A stretch of DNA of 64,000 bases from contig JAZBQD010000015.1 in assembly GCA_036583965.1 (NCBI GenBank), positions 89,453,809 through 89,517,808 on the forward strand, read 5' to 3'. Position 1 is the first letter of the stretch. The number at the start of each line of letters is the position of its first letter. The stretch comes from Prunella strophiata (Eukaryota; Chordata; Aves; Passeriformes; Prunellidae). A program made the translations under genes and the position numbers. Of the stretch, positions 46,201 through 59,720 are shown in pieces. Below the pieces are notes generated by a model. That model saw only the letters and a list, made by a program, of their open reading frames with translations. It was not told the origin of the DNA and did not search any database.

Positions 46201-49200
46201 CATATTCTGACTAGAAAACTAGTCCCATGCAATAGGAAGCTATGGAAGATACTCTTGCACTATGATCATCCAGAAGAATGAGATACTGTCATCTTAAAGA
46301 CTTAGTAACTTTCAAAACAAGATTTCTTTTTGTCCCTTAGTGATTGTAGTCAGTATTCCCAACCAAATGTTGCTTCCACCAGAAGGAAAGGCATTTTATA
46401 CATCAAAAAAACCCTTGAAAGAACTATTTTTTCTCTACATTTCATGTAATGAAGCTTCATCACCCCATGCACCCCCAACCCTCAGTCAAGAAAGTCACCT
46501 TCAATAGGGACAAGGTACATTAAAAAAGGAGCAGGTAGGCGTAAAACCAGGTACTCCACATTAAAGGAGACAGAGGAACAAGGAGTCTCTGAAAAACAGG
46601 TCTGATTCTTTGGAACATGCACACAGCCCCATTCATCTCCAATTCAACTGTTCTAAGCAGCCAAGTAGGTCACAATTGTGCTATAATTATTTCACATTTT
46701 GGAGAGTATTTGGGGTTTTTTTTTTTTTTCCTATACTTTCTCACATTAATCAAGATGAAGCAACCGTAACTAGCTATTTTAAATAACCACACACAGTATC
46801 TATGAATGAATGAACCACATGAGTCTGCAGCTCTTGTAAGCTGACTACACCGAAAGTCAACATCTAAGACACTGAGTTTGAAAAAACCTTTTGCTCTCAT
46901 CAAATGTGCAACCACAGCAAATTCACAGTACTGACTGATTTCCCGAATATATAATTGTTTACATTTAGTGGTTACACAGTCACTGACTTACTCTTCAGGG
47001 TCACTGGTCAAAAGAATTATTACAAGCAGTTATCAATATACAAGAAAATGGAGAAAAGTCTTCAGGTTTTTTTCAACTTGTCACATAAAACATAAAACAG
47101 TCTGTCCTCTGTAAGCATAAAGATGATCAAATTGCAAAGATCATCCTGATAAAAATAATATTTCTTATATTTCACTGCTCCAGCATTTCTGAGTCTAAAG
47201 ACCAGCTGTTCAAAACAAGTATTACAGTATTTTTGAGTGGTTTTAAATTTGGTTTAGTTTTTAAAAATCAGTCTGCCTTACAGCTCAGGCTGAGCCTGTC
47301 ACCAGCACTGTGTGTTTGCCTCACTCAATGGCAGAGTGCAAGGGAGCAAACCTGTGGAAGGATCATCACAAGGAGTGTGCCTCGCTATCCAGGACAGAAG
47401 TAACTGCACTGTTTGTTTATCCACGTGTGTGCAGCTTCCAGAGTGGCAGCAGCAGAGACAGCAAGCACTCAGCACTCCTGACTGCAAACAGTGTGAATTA
47501 TGTAGAAGCACAGAGATCATGTTTCTCCTATCTTTCACAGTAAGGTCATGCAGTTCTAGGACCCTTCCTTGTCTCCTGGTTTATCACTGCAGGCTGTTAC
47601 CTGCAGGCTTGATACCAAGCACCTTAAAAAGCACGGCTTTATATTATTGATGAACACGGTACTAAACTACCTAGATAAAGATCACAGTCTGCCACAGCAG
47701 CAGTTTCAGGTGATTATACACTGCAAACTACTGGTAGTACACCACTTTCTCTACAAAGAACACAGAAAAAGGATAGTTATTTGCCCATTTCTCCCATGAA
47801 TTTTCTAAACACAGAGTAAAGTAAATGGCAGGGGCCAGTGCCCTGAAAGGCAACAGCATCCCACCTTTGTGCTTGTCTGGGGGTACCTCCTGTACAGCTA
47901 ACTAATGAAGCTGGCATCTCGATTCCTTAATGTAATTCTTGGAGGAGTTACTGTACATACTGTGTGAGCACACATACATACACAAATATAAATAATTAGC
48001 TTATTTTATATTCTTGCATAAGGTGAGCAGCACATGCCCTGTTTAATCCTCCTACCCAGCAAAAGCCTGTTCTATAGACAAAACAATCCTTTGAAGAACA
48101 GCAAAAAAAACCCCAAACATTTTAACAAGTAAAGCAATTTGAGCAAGTGCCTGCATAATAAGGTGGTAGCTGATCATAATCAGAAACACCATGAGAAACA
48201 GACGCATACTCTAATAATAAGTTGTTCTCACGCGCTTTACGGAAACCTACCACATGCAAAGAGACAAAAGTCAGACACTGAAATCAGAACGACAAATACT
48301 GCAGTGCAACTTAAACAAAATACACATTACAGTAGCAGAGTGACTCCCATGACACAAAAGAAACAAAGGCGCCTGGATATTTCACCATAATGGGGTTCCA
48401 CTGAAGTTCAGTCACTACAGCAAGGAAACGAACCAGGTTATGAAACCAACCCAAGCTCATTAAAGCAAGTAAAAGGTGTAATATTCTGACATTTACAAGA
48501 TGGAAGACAAAGTGACAGCTGTCCAGGAACATCATTAGTTGCTAACTTACCTTCACTCCCAAATTGAGTATTTTTACTGCCCAAGGCATTATTATTCCAA
48601 TGCCAACAATTTTTTGATGTGAAGTTCAAGTGTTTTTAACCTTTACACAGAAGCCTTGATGTCATGTAAAAAAAAGTTCTATTGACAGCCCAAAAAAGGA
48701 CTGATACCTGCCCTGCATGCAACTGCACATCACTTTGCAAACAGCAACTGCCTTAAGAGAGCAGTCACCACCCATCAGCAGAAATTTGTTACTCTGCTAG
48801 AAAACTCGCTAAAAATCTAAAATCTGAATACTCTCCCACATAAAATAAGTTGTGGTTTTAGCGACCTGTTTCAGTTAATTTGTTTAGTTTCACTGAAAAG
48901 GCAAAAGCTAAAATTGTGACTGTTCTGAGATTCAAGAGCTTTAATGCAATCCTGCTGAGACCCCATCTAAAACCCACCAAGTTCAATGATTTATTTTCAC
49001 TAAGTCTTTAATCATACTAATTCAAAACTTATCCAAGACTTTAGTTATTGTAATGAAAACCTGCTACACCAATTACAAGTATAGTATAACCACAAGGATA
49101 ACGAGTTTGTTCTTACTAACATCCAGCTATAGCCTCATGACAAAGAGGCAAAGGAATGAAAGTCTACTTAATGCTCCCAGGTACATTTCCAAGCAGTCCT

Positions 49201-49741
49201 GTCCCTTTTAAAACCAATTCTTTTCTCCTCCTTTTCAACAGAACTCAGAGTGCAAGAATCTAAACAAGTAGATTTTTACCACCTAATCAGGTTTAACTAA
49301 TCAGGACAAGGAAATGAGGGAGGGAAAAAGAATCTGATCTCAGAACCCAAGGTCTATTAGCCCTTAAGGATAGTCTCCAATGAGTGATTCTTAGCCTGAA
49401 TGCAATGAAACTGCTGTCAGAGCAAACATGCTACAGGGTTGGAAAGTATGTGGAAATATATTCTAGGAGTGTTAACAAAATTGCAGTGGCATTTATTAGG
49501 CACCTGTTATTCTTATCCTGTTGCATTTATTACCAATGCTCTCGAGGAGAAAACACCTTAAGCATTAACTGGCATTTCAACTCAGGGCACAAACTCTGTG
49601 GAGACTCTCACAGCCAGCCAAACACTGGAGTAGGCTACTGACAGCTATTAACTACATCTTAAGTTTCCCATGTCAATGGAAAATGTCCCCTTCCAACACT
49701 GCTACTCCTTTAGCATTCCTTCAGAAATGCTGCTTGTAAGA

Positions 49742-49763
49742 ACCATAAAAACACCATAAAAAC
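49742..49763. repeat. 11-bp tandem duplication
   Basis: The 11-mer accataaaaac occurs twice in direct succession without mismatch. Confidence 0.85.
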
Positions 49764-51641
49764 ACAAGATAATATCCCTTGTGGAAGTAGCTCAAAGCTT
49801 TTGAAAAATATACTGCTATTTTACCACTATATACACTACTTAATCCAAGACAGATGACTTCCAAGGGTATGTGAAAAAAATTTGATAAGCAATACAGCGT
49901 TTCTTAAATTAAATTTAACTTTGTTAGTTTGCTGGGTCAAAACTCGGGCATTACAATCTGCTGAAAGGACATAAACAGAGCAATTAACAGCTTCACTGAC
50001 AAGGCAGAAGACAGAAGATCTCTCCTCAGTGGGAAAGACTGTGTACCAGAAAGACCTAAAGCATAGGTGTAAATCAAACTGGATCTGAACTTTGGTTGTA
50101 ATACCTCACTTTTCTCAACAAATGAAAGAAAGAAAAAACACACTCTTACTAGTGCAAGATAAGCATGTTTTTATTGTTGAGAACTGCATGTGCACCAGTC
50201 CTGACCATGTATTCTGACTGGACAACAGACAAGAACCCCCAGGTTTCACTGTCACATTCCTTTGTCATAACAGGGAAAACTACCATTCAATTGTCATCTA
50301 CTTTATTTTACTAATGAGATGTCAAGAGAGATGCTAATTGAGTTTGACACTTCTTTCACGCAGCTCTGCAACCCTATGTTAGCACTCTTCAAACAACTGC
50401 AGTATGAAAAAATAATCTGAGATTCAGCAAAACTCACAAATTACTGATTTTGTTTCATCCTAGCATGTGTTTTTAGTGACATGAATATTAAATGAACTTA
50501 TCAGAAGGAAAATACCGTTCATTAATTTGTAATTAAAATTAAAACTTAGGTTTGATGACAATACACTTTAGCACAGCAAATTCACCAAAAGCATTTTGCA
50601 AAAAAAAAAAATGTATCTCAGCTGGCTGCAACACCAGCTGTTTTGGTAACTTTAAGATGACATTATTTGCTTTAACAGACAGCATTAACAACTGCTACCA
50701 TTTTCCAGAAAGTGGACATAATACAGAGAAAGATGATGATGGTGATTGATGGGATGAATAAGGTTTATTGTGTGGAACAATATACCAAGAACATCAACTT
50801 GAATCAACTCTACATAAATAGTGAGTAAGATCTCCTGAACTCTTGCAGGACAAACACCTAAAGTACTGAGGAGACTTTATTTTTATACAGCACTCATGCA
50901 AGCAACACCTCTAGAAATCTTTCCACAGAGCTCTGCAAAGCTTAAGAAGCAACCCAGTGTGTGCCATGAAATGAACCACACAATTAATCCAAAGGCTAGA
51001 AAGATTCTTCATGGTGTGAGCTCCAAGTTTATCCATTAACAAATCAGGCAGGTAAGCACCTTTACAGAGAGATGACATCAAGCACTAAGTTACTGAATCT
51101 ATCATGGAAAGGTACAACCTGAGAGCATTTCTACAATCTGAGAATAGATCATTCCCAGCAGAGATGGGTGGCAACTGCTATGGCACTCAGAGTCTTTTTT
51201 TTCATCTGAGGACCTCTGACAGAGGTTAGATGCCTTTCTAGTAGACACCTGAAAGGTAAAAGAGAACATCCTACATGACAAGGGATGTGAGAAAAAAAGT
51301 ATTTAACAGGCTCCCCTTCTCCAGTGAGCTGTGAATTTGTGACAATTTGCACAAATATTATGTTACTTTGAGCCACAAGCATTTTGGTTTTTTACAGCAA
51401 AGCCTGCAGGCCAGGCCCCTCTAGCAGGCATTATGGGATGTAATGTGTACTTGGTGGAAATGACAACCACCTCCTTGCCAGATGGTTTATGATAAATCAC
51501 AAATTACAGGAGTGACAAACACACCACCCTTCTAACCAACCACTACAACAAGCACTGTGGAAAAAAAAGCCAAGATCCTTAAGTCTTCCTGGACTGAAAA
51601 ATGAAGTACATGCTGCTTTTGTACAACAAAATAGGAAGTAT

Positions 51642-51670
51642 TTAGACTTGTAGCAGCACTACAAGTCTAA
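51642..51670. repeat. Perfect 12-bp inverted repeat (hairpin)
   Basis: The arm ttagacttgtag (51642-51653) and its exact reverse complement ctacaagtctaa (51659-51670) are separated by the 5-base loop cagca. It would form a stable stem in RNA or single-stranded DNA. Function unknown. Confidence 0.9.
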
Positions 51671-51903
51671 CATCTTTGCAGGGCTAATAAAACAAGGATC
51701 ATCTTATGACTATATTAACTTAACAGATAACAAATTAAAAGCCCAAATGATATTTCAATCCAATATTAAGCCAATTCTTTTGCTAGAACTAATTTAATTC
51801 TAAATGGTTGGATTCAAGTTCTTAAAGAAGCCTGGCTTGATACGATGGAGAATAATAAAATCACAAGAAAAAAAATTAAGTATTAGGAACTGGAGTATTT
51901 TTC

Positions 51904-52205
51904 CTGTGAGGAGAGCTGGCATTGAGCAAGCTGGCATTGTTCAGCCTGGAGAAGAGAAGGCTCGAGGGGAATCTCATTAAGGTATATAAATATCTGAGGG
52001 AGGGTGCAAAGAGGAGGGAGCCAGGCTCTTTTCAGTGGTGCCCAGTAACAGGACTAGAGACAATGGGTACACATTGAAACAAAGGAGGTTCCATTTCTTC
52101 ACTTTGAGTGTGATCAAGCACAGGCACAGGCTGCCCACAGAGGTTGTAGACTCCCCTCCTTAGAAACACTCAAAAGCTGTCTGGACACAGTCCTGCTCAA
52201 CTTGC
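51904..52205 (+). mobile_element. CR1 LINE 3'-region fragment
   Basis: The plus strand follows avian CR1: ttcagcctggagaagagaag, then gccaggctcttttcagtggt, gcccagtaacaggac, aggctgcccacagaggttgt and a tail ending in cctgctcaacttgcaactcc. About 300 bp is kept. It is 5'-truncated and too diverged to encode protein. Confidence 0.88.
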
Positions 52206-55179
52206 AACTCCAACCTCAACACTCTTGTAAAAAAAGCTAAAATCATTTTTTAAAGATATGGCACACAGCATGGATGTTACATATATAAATATACAAAAAT
52301 ATGACTGCATACATGTATAAAATATAATCTGCAAGGCTTGAGACTCAGGAACTATTACTGTAATTCCAGACTTGTGTCAATTTTAAAGAAATCAATAAAC
52401 ACCTCTAAAAATCCTTAGATCATGTGTACCCACACCAACACATATATAGCAGTTTCACAGAAAAAAAAAAAAAAAACAGTCAATGTAATATAAAATTTGT
52501 GGCAGCTCAGCAACCTTCAGTGGGGTTTCATACCTGGCTTTTATGACCAAATTTTTATACATCTCCAAAAAAAAAAAAAATACAGGCAGTCTTCTGTGAG
52601 GAATATTATTTACTGTGCACATCAAGTGAAGTTACCAGGCAAGGCTGGGCATCCAGGTTTCACCTCTTGATTCAGTGAACAAGCTTTGACAGTACTACTT
52701 TTAACATCACACTAGCAAATTCTCTAGTTCTAAGCAGATGGTCACAGTCATTACTAAGAAAGTGACAGTACAGCTCCAGTGGAAATGAAATGCCTAAAGA
52801 CAAACTCTGAAAAAATAGTAAGACTGAGAAGGGATAAGGTACAAATTAGAATAAATCTTAAAAGATTTGCATGTGCAAGTCAGCAATGTAAATGGGTAAA
52901 ACAGACAAAGCTGATTTACTGCTGACTTTGCATAGAGACTCTCCTATAGAGGGAAGACAGTTACAGCTTTGAAGTGCCTCAGTGGAGAATGAGTCCACAG
53001 CTAAATGCCAGCATTTGTAGTGCTTAACTCAAAGACAGAAGAGCAGCATAATTTATTTGTTTTGTTACAATAGACTTCATTTTTACAATACCCAAAAGAG
53101 TTGGCCTCTGTCCCATAAAAATTTCAATTCATTTGAAAACCAACAGCAATACTACAGTGTAGGTCAAGAGTAAAATTCCTGATTAAGTATTACAAGCAGT
53201 TTTCAATATAGGAAATGGTGATTTCAAAGAGTAAACGTGAATTTACAGGATTACAAGCACAGCAAGAATGCAGTTCACAAGATAGCAGAAGTCATCTCAG
53301 ACCTCACAGACATTGATGGCTTTTAGAAAGTCTAGAAAGAGGTCACAATATAATGGTACACAAGTCATTAATGTGATCAGACACTTAAGAACCAAAACAG
53401 ATTTTCAGTATTTCCCAAAAAGACAGAAACAAAAATTATTTGTGTCTATTCTTACAGCTAAAGAGTGAGTTTACATCTGCCAATATACATTAGCTGGTTG
53501 AATAAAGCAATGAAACAGAGCAAGAATCTCCATGTCATAGTCTGTAACTGTCACAGGCAACAATGCCATAAAGTCTTTTGAGATTGAGTAGCCCTTCATG
53601 AGGCAACAGCTCTGACTTTGAATTATTTTGACTCATTCTCCTACTCTTCAAAAAAAAAAACCAACCAAACAAACAAAAGCTCTCCCAAATTTTGATAGTG
53701 AAGAAATTGAATCCATTTATTTTGTTCTTGTACCAACACTGTCCTGTAATTTAACCCTTCAATCAAACTTGGCTTTCTACATGTGCTCCCCTATGTTGCA
53801 CTTCCCTCGCAGCTCTAAACATACTTCTGTGTAGGGAGGTTTTGCAGCTTTCCTCCTCTTCAAATCAGTTTGAATTTATACTAAAGCACAGTGAACCTGA
53901 AATGCAGAGAATACAACAAAAGTCCAAGATATTACCAAGTCCAATACTACCAAGAGTCTCTTAGAACGGCATTGCTCCTGTGTTGCACTCATACTGAGCT
54001 TGAAGGAACTGTTCATGAAGGAACATTTACATTTTAGAAAAAATAGAAAACACAGAAAGAAAAAAAAAATCTTTCTGCACAGAAAGGATAACACTTTCCA
54101 GATTTTGCTATATTCCTTCAGTAGTCTTGAAGAACTGTTGCCTAACTCTTCTGTGAATTGCAAAGGGAAGAATCATGACACATTTTGGTTTGCATTAGAG
54201 ACCACAAAGGAGGTGAGAACCATAGAAATTACTTTATTTTAGAAACCTGAACCTAGCAAAAAAACTTAAGAAACTTTAGCTAGAAATTTTTTTCTGAGAA
54301 TATCTCAGAGAAAGGAAAACTTTGAAAGCAGAGATTCTATCTTTAATTAGGCTGCAGGTGAAATAGCTTTTATCTCCAGCAGGAGATGGGGGAGGAGGAA
54401 AAACAGGTAAGGTTTCACGTGTGTACACTGCTTTCAGGTCTGAGGCAGAATGAGTAAGCTTCAGACTAAGACACTGGCAACAGTTGCTCTAAGAATACCT
54501 CACTGTAATTGCCCAAGAGGCAAAGCCAGTTTAAGAAGTTTCTGCTCTTCTCCAACCTCTTGTTCCACGCCACAGCCTCTCACATTCTGCTATGCTTCTG
54601 CCAGAAAAATGCAAGGCAATGGGAGGATTGGGGGAAGGTTCATTTGCTTTGATGTGCTTTATTTGAAAAATTATTTTAGTTTTACAGAACCAGAAACCAG
54701 CTGTACCAATGCAGGGAATTTACACAGCAAGCATCAATGTGCAAGGAACCCAGGGAGAGTCAGTACAGAGTGAAGCTGTACTGACTGCCAGACCACTGCC
54801 CTATCCCAGAAGGGGCAGATCCTGCCTCTGACAGCTATCAGGTCCTTTAATCAAGCCACCTGATGAACACAGCAGAAACCCAGCAGCAGCCCAGTGCAGC
54901 TGCAAAACACAGGTATTCTCACCAGCCATGGACAGTAAGAAACTACAGATGGAATTGACTGGTATGTTTAACCTTAATGGCCTTCAATTATTGGGTTTTT
55001 ATATATTAATTTACCTAACAATTCTTTAATCAGACTTCTCAAAGTTGACATCCTGTGGCAATGCACACAGTTTAACTACAGACATATCTTTGTACTTGCG
55101 CTGAATCCACCTTGTGATAATTTAAGGTAAAGTCCCACAGTTCTTGTAAGGCAATGGGCAATAAATCCTTCCTCCTGCT

Positions 55180-55480
55180 GTTCATGGATGTACAGATCTC
55201 TAACCATATCCCTTTTCCCTCCCCAGGCTGTCTTCTTCTAGACTAAAGACTTCTTGCTTTATTATTGGTTCTTCATGTAGAACTGGTCTGTAAATTCACC
55301 ACCCTTACTGCCATTCTCTCTCTCTTCCCAGTTCCAGCAGACCTTTTTAAGAGAGGAGGGCCAGAATAAAACACAACAGTGAAGAGCACTTTGCAGCTGT
55401 ACAGAGACATGAAACTCCCTCCCTCATTCCCTGCTCTTTCCCAACATGCTTTCCCAGTAGGTCATGTCAGTCTCTTGCCA
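55180..55480 (-). mobile_element. Possible old CR1-like fragment
   Basis: Phrases such as ctccccaggctgtcttcttc, ttccagcagacctttttaag and gaggagggccagaataaaac recall the reverse complement of the CR1 3' half in the right order (caggctg..., tccagcag..., ggaggg/ccagag...). The match is weak and I would not rely on it. Confidence 0.25.
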
Positions 55481-58400
55481 TTTTTCACCCACTTGCTGAG
55501 CACTGAGCTGTTTCCCTCAAATGAGCACAACTCCAAAGTGATTCACCTGGGAACAGGGAGCCCAGAAACCATGGCTGGGTACATAAGGTCAGAAGAGCTT
55601 TGTGTTTCACAGTGAGTTTCATATCCCTTTATCACTCAGCCACAACCCACCTGAAGGACATCCCACAGCTTTCTGTGGCTGCCACGCTCCAACAGCAACT
55701 ACAGCAACACTGTCTTGCCAGGATATTCCATCACAGCCATATTCACCCCTCCTGCCATTCATTTATAGAAAGAAAATACCAGACCAAGCAGAGACTCTTC
55801 AGGACTCTGCACAAGATGTTCAGGGGTGAAAGAAAGGATTTTGGCTGGAGACATGGCTCATGCCTACTGAGTCTGTTACTTGTATTAAGTGGAGGAATCT
55901 AAAAGTCACAAGTCCGTGGGTTGTGGCTGGCTTCTTTTCCTCCAAAATACTTGAAGCACGAATATCAGAGCCTTGATAGCTTAAAATAACTCACTGGAAC
56001 TGTAAAATTATTTTGAGTATTGAATCTTCCAGAAGTCTTTATAAAAACAGGCTAAGGAAATCTTAAGGAAAACTTGCACATCCCTTCCAAAGGGAACAAA
56101 ATCATGTGCAAAACCTTGGCTAAACTATACACCCAATACCTTTCATATAGGAATTGCTGAAAAGCAATGTAGAAAATAAGTTTAAGACTTAAAAATGCTA
56201 TCAATATTTTTGCTAGACACTATGATAAGTTAACTACAGAACCTCTTGGTCAACTTCTCCCAATTATCTGAAATGATGATGCCATTAATAGAACACCATT
56301 TGCTGTTGTTCCAGAAGAAAAAGATGCAGATTAAAAATATGCAGCACTTAGAAAAGAAAGTGATAATAAAAAGTCCAAAATCAAAATGACAGTACTGAGT
56401 TTTGACATATCCTTCAAAAGCAAAATATCCTTCTACCTTTGGACCTGTATGCACTATCCAATCTAAAGCTTGGGACATGAAGCAATACTCAGTATTTTTT
56501 TTTTATTTAAATATATTGCAAACAAATTATGTGGCATCATCCCATTCAAAAGCTGAAATTGTACTCCAGAAGAAAAAAAGCAAGGCTAGAGACAGCATAT
56601 CTAAGGGACTAAAAATATTTGCTTTATTTTCAGTTTCCTTCTCAACGGGTTGCAATGAAATATTATACAAACATCTTATCTTTTCTACCCCTCACTTTCC
56701 AAATACTGAGAGCAAGATAAGTGAAACACATAAAAGCTTTCTTCAAATACAGCTTTCCATAGCTATTATTATAGTATAAACTGAGTGGCTACATTCTGGG
56801 ATTGCAATTTTATTTTTATATAATGTACATTGTGCTATCTCTGACAAAAATGGATGTTCTTTGCTTGCCCTACTGAACACACATGTACCTTCTCCTCTGT
56901 GCAACACCTTTTAGGTAACTAGTCAACAGAAAAGTAGAAATGCAATTATTTCACATTTAGTGTGTCTTTCCTAATCTAAACAACCTCTTTGTAGGCAATG
57001 GAACCTATCCCTAACAAAGAGAACCAAACCTAAAAAGCTCAATACAACATTTCCTTTAGCAATGCATCAGTTGCATAAAAATTACTGTCAAGCTCAGACA
57101 AATATAATTTAACTACACAACATAATGATATATAAAAGTGGTAACCTTTCAATAGAAACGTAGCTTTTCCAAATAGCACTTTTTTAGACTAATCCACATA
57201 AGGTACTTAGGGTAATTCCTTTAGTTCCTCTGAGAATCATAACTCTTGACTCTTGGGCAGTTACAAATAGATACACTTTCTGTACAGTGCTGCAAAAAGT
57301 ATCAAGCATTTTCTAAATCCCATCTCACTCACAAAAAAAACCACAAACACACAAAAACCAAACAACAACAACAAAAAAAAGCCTCAGGAAAATAACATTG
57401 TATACACTAAATCAAATGCAACCCTGCTTGTCAAGAAAAGGCAATAGTATCAAATTCTACCCAAGAGGGGAGGAAAGAGGGAGTGATAGCAGGAAGTGGA
57501 AGAGAAAGATTGCTTTTTTCTTATAGAAGAAAATGACCATCAGTGGTCATCAGGTGGAAGACAGATATATTCCTTTAGGCAGCTGACCAAAACAAAATTT
57601 AAACCAAAAAAATGGTTATTTTCCTTTTTGCCTTGACATATTTTATTATATAGCTACACAAGTGGTATTCTTTTCCTGCCAGTTTGATAATTTTCTGCTT
57701 CTCCTTTTCTACTCTCCTCAAATGAAACTGTTTGGTTGAAGTTTTTTGGTTTGTTGTTTTTTTTTGGGTTTTTTTTAAACACTGTGTTAATGAACTGGAG
57801 TGAACCTAATAAAACTGAAGAACACGAAACAAAAAATCTGAAATATTGCCAACATTCATTTTGGCCAGTATTCTTATCAGTCTCACTAACTGAGCTCAAA
57901 ATCATTTATGGCTTGAACATTTTGGATTAAACTCCACTGTACCAGAGCAAACTCACAAACTACAACATTGCAGCTTCAGTTTACTGTCTGTTCTTTGACT
58001 ATTTTCCGTGGATACTTTTCAGATCTTGTTTTAACTACCATGTGTTTTAATATTTGTTGTAGCAACATGATAATGAAATGTATACAAGTCACTGCAATCA
58101 CATAACTCTTCCAAAAATACAAAGACAGGATTTATTCCAGTTGCAGAGGAGTAACATCCTCAATCTCCAAGCCAAGCTTTATGTTAGGCACTAGGTATAC
58201 AGCTTAGAAATAGAACTGTATAATGGAAATACTGAGAAGCTCTTTGCCATAGCATCACTGGCAATAAAAACACCCAAGATTACAAACAGTACCATCATGT
58301 GAGCATTCCAGGCCAGCCTATAAATAGAATTCAGAAAGAACTGGTCTCTCACAAATACTGTGCCTCAGTTCAATGTGTATCTGCTAAAAATACCAAGTAT

Positions 58401-58899
58401 GTTCAGTAAAGTAAGTCGGCCTGAATTTTGTGAATTAAATACCTATGCACACATCCTATCTCTTTTATTTAGCTGATGATAACTCACAATGGACTTCTCT
58501 GATGGACTTCTGACTGAACAAGTGTATACTTTGTATGCAAGTGTTATCAGTATTTAATTTATCCATGAATAAGCATATATTTCTGGATAAATCACTACTT
58601 TCCTTGATAGTGCAGAAATACCATGACTAAGAGGTTGTCTTGATCAACATCAAGATTAGAATTTATGATTCAGTAATTAATTTAGGATTCCAGCCACAAA
58701 AGCAAAAAGACATGATATTATGAAGAGATTCTTAGGTATAAGATGCTCATCTGCAGCTGCCTAGACAGATGGTAAAAAATATACATTCAGAAAAAAATAT
58801 TTTTTTGGTACAAAAAAACATATTATTTCAATACTGGTAATTATTTTTCCAGAAAGAACAAGAGAACAACAGATTCATACTAATGGTTACACCACGTAC

Positions 58900-58978
58900 T
58901 TATACAATAGAGGGAGTGGACACATTCCTCAGGTAGCAGATCAGTAGTACGCAGCGTTTCAGAAACAATCAGAACTTC
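58900..58978 (-). other. Exon-like segment, 79 bp, unknown transcript
   Basis: On the minus strand a pyrimidine-rich acceptor (tatcttttccattatctctcag) sits at 58979-59000 and a strong donor gtacgt begins at 58899. The 79 bp between them is open in one frame only, starting EVLIVSETLRTTDLLPEECV. It holds CpGs unusual for the intron. I do not recognise the peptide. It is not a known KIF13A exon. It could be a cryptic or poison exon, an exon of an unannotated transcript, or chance. Confidence 0.3.
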
Positions 58979-59392
58979 CTGAGAGATAATGGAAAAGATA
59001 ATTCATGTATTACTCAGGATAGGCTTATTCATTTTGCTTTGCTAAAAAAGGAAGGTGTTGGACACTCAGGGAAAAAAATGACAAGTTACTTGAAGGTATT
59101 AATGACTTAGAAGTTTATCAGTGGCTGTAAATGTCAATTTTAGCAGTTCATATGAACATAGCCAAAGAAAAAAGTACTCGTCTGGTGTCTCTGCAGCGAG
59201 TCTCACACCCTGCTTATTTTCTATACTTCACCAGATTCCATAACACTGTCTCACATCAACCACTTCATTCACTGTAACAAACCAGTGACAATAAAGTTGA
59301 ATGAAGAGGAACAAAAAAAAAATTGGATTTAAACTCATCCCGAATTATCTTCACTTGTTGTGGCATTAATCAAGCTGCCCATGCCAAGCACT

Positions 59393-59720
59393 TTAAACTT
59401 CTGCAGGCCTGTAAGTGATTTCAGCTTGGCACAGGAGCAGGCATAGCAAGGAGTGCTCTGACTGCCAGCCCCCTTCCCTGCAAGGCTGAGAGCAAGGCCT
59501 GGCTGGTGGCTCAGTAACCTGTTCTGGAGAGATTCCCAGCAAAGCACTGGCACCTGAGCAGCAGCACACTGAGCTACTACAGACTCCAGGGAGTGACCCA
59601 GACCCAGAGCTGAGCACCAGAGTTAACCAGCAGGATATCCAACCAGCACTGCACATACACCACAGTGCCAAGGAGGGTGGGATCTCCTGCAGAGCCTCCT
59701 CCTGTTCCCTTCCCTCTCAC
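59393..59720. other. GC-rich, CpG-depleted patch
   Basis: About 330 bp of clearly higher GC than the flanks, rich in CTG/CAG and CCC, with almost no CpG. It is therefore not an active CpG island. It could be a decayed repeat or an old regulatory element. A 92-codon Cys/Ser-rich open frame on the minus strand reflects composition. Confidence 0.5.

Noticed and set aside
56871..56940. Exon-like minus-strand segment (acceptor ctgttgactag, 30 bp open as LPKRCCTEEK, donor gtacat)
   Set aside because: Phase does not fit after the 58900-58978 segment (immediate stop) and it is too short to stand alone. Such AG/GT pairs occur by chance.
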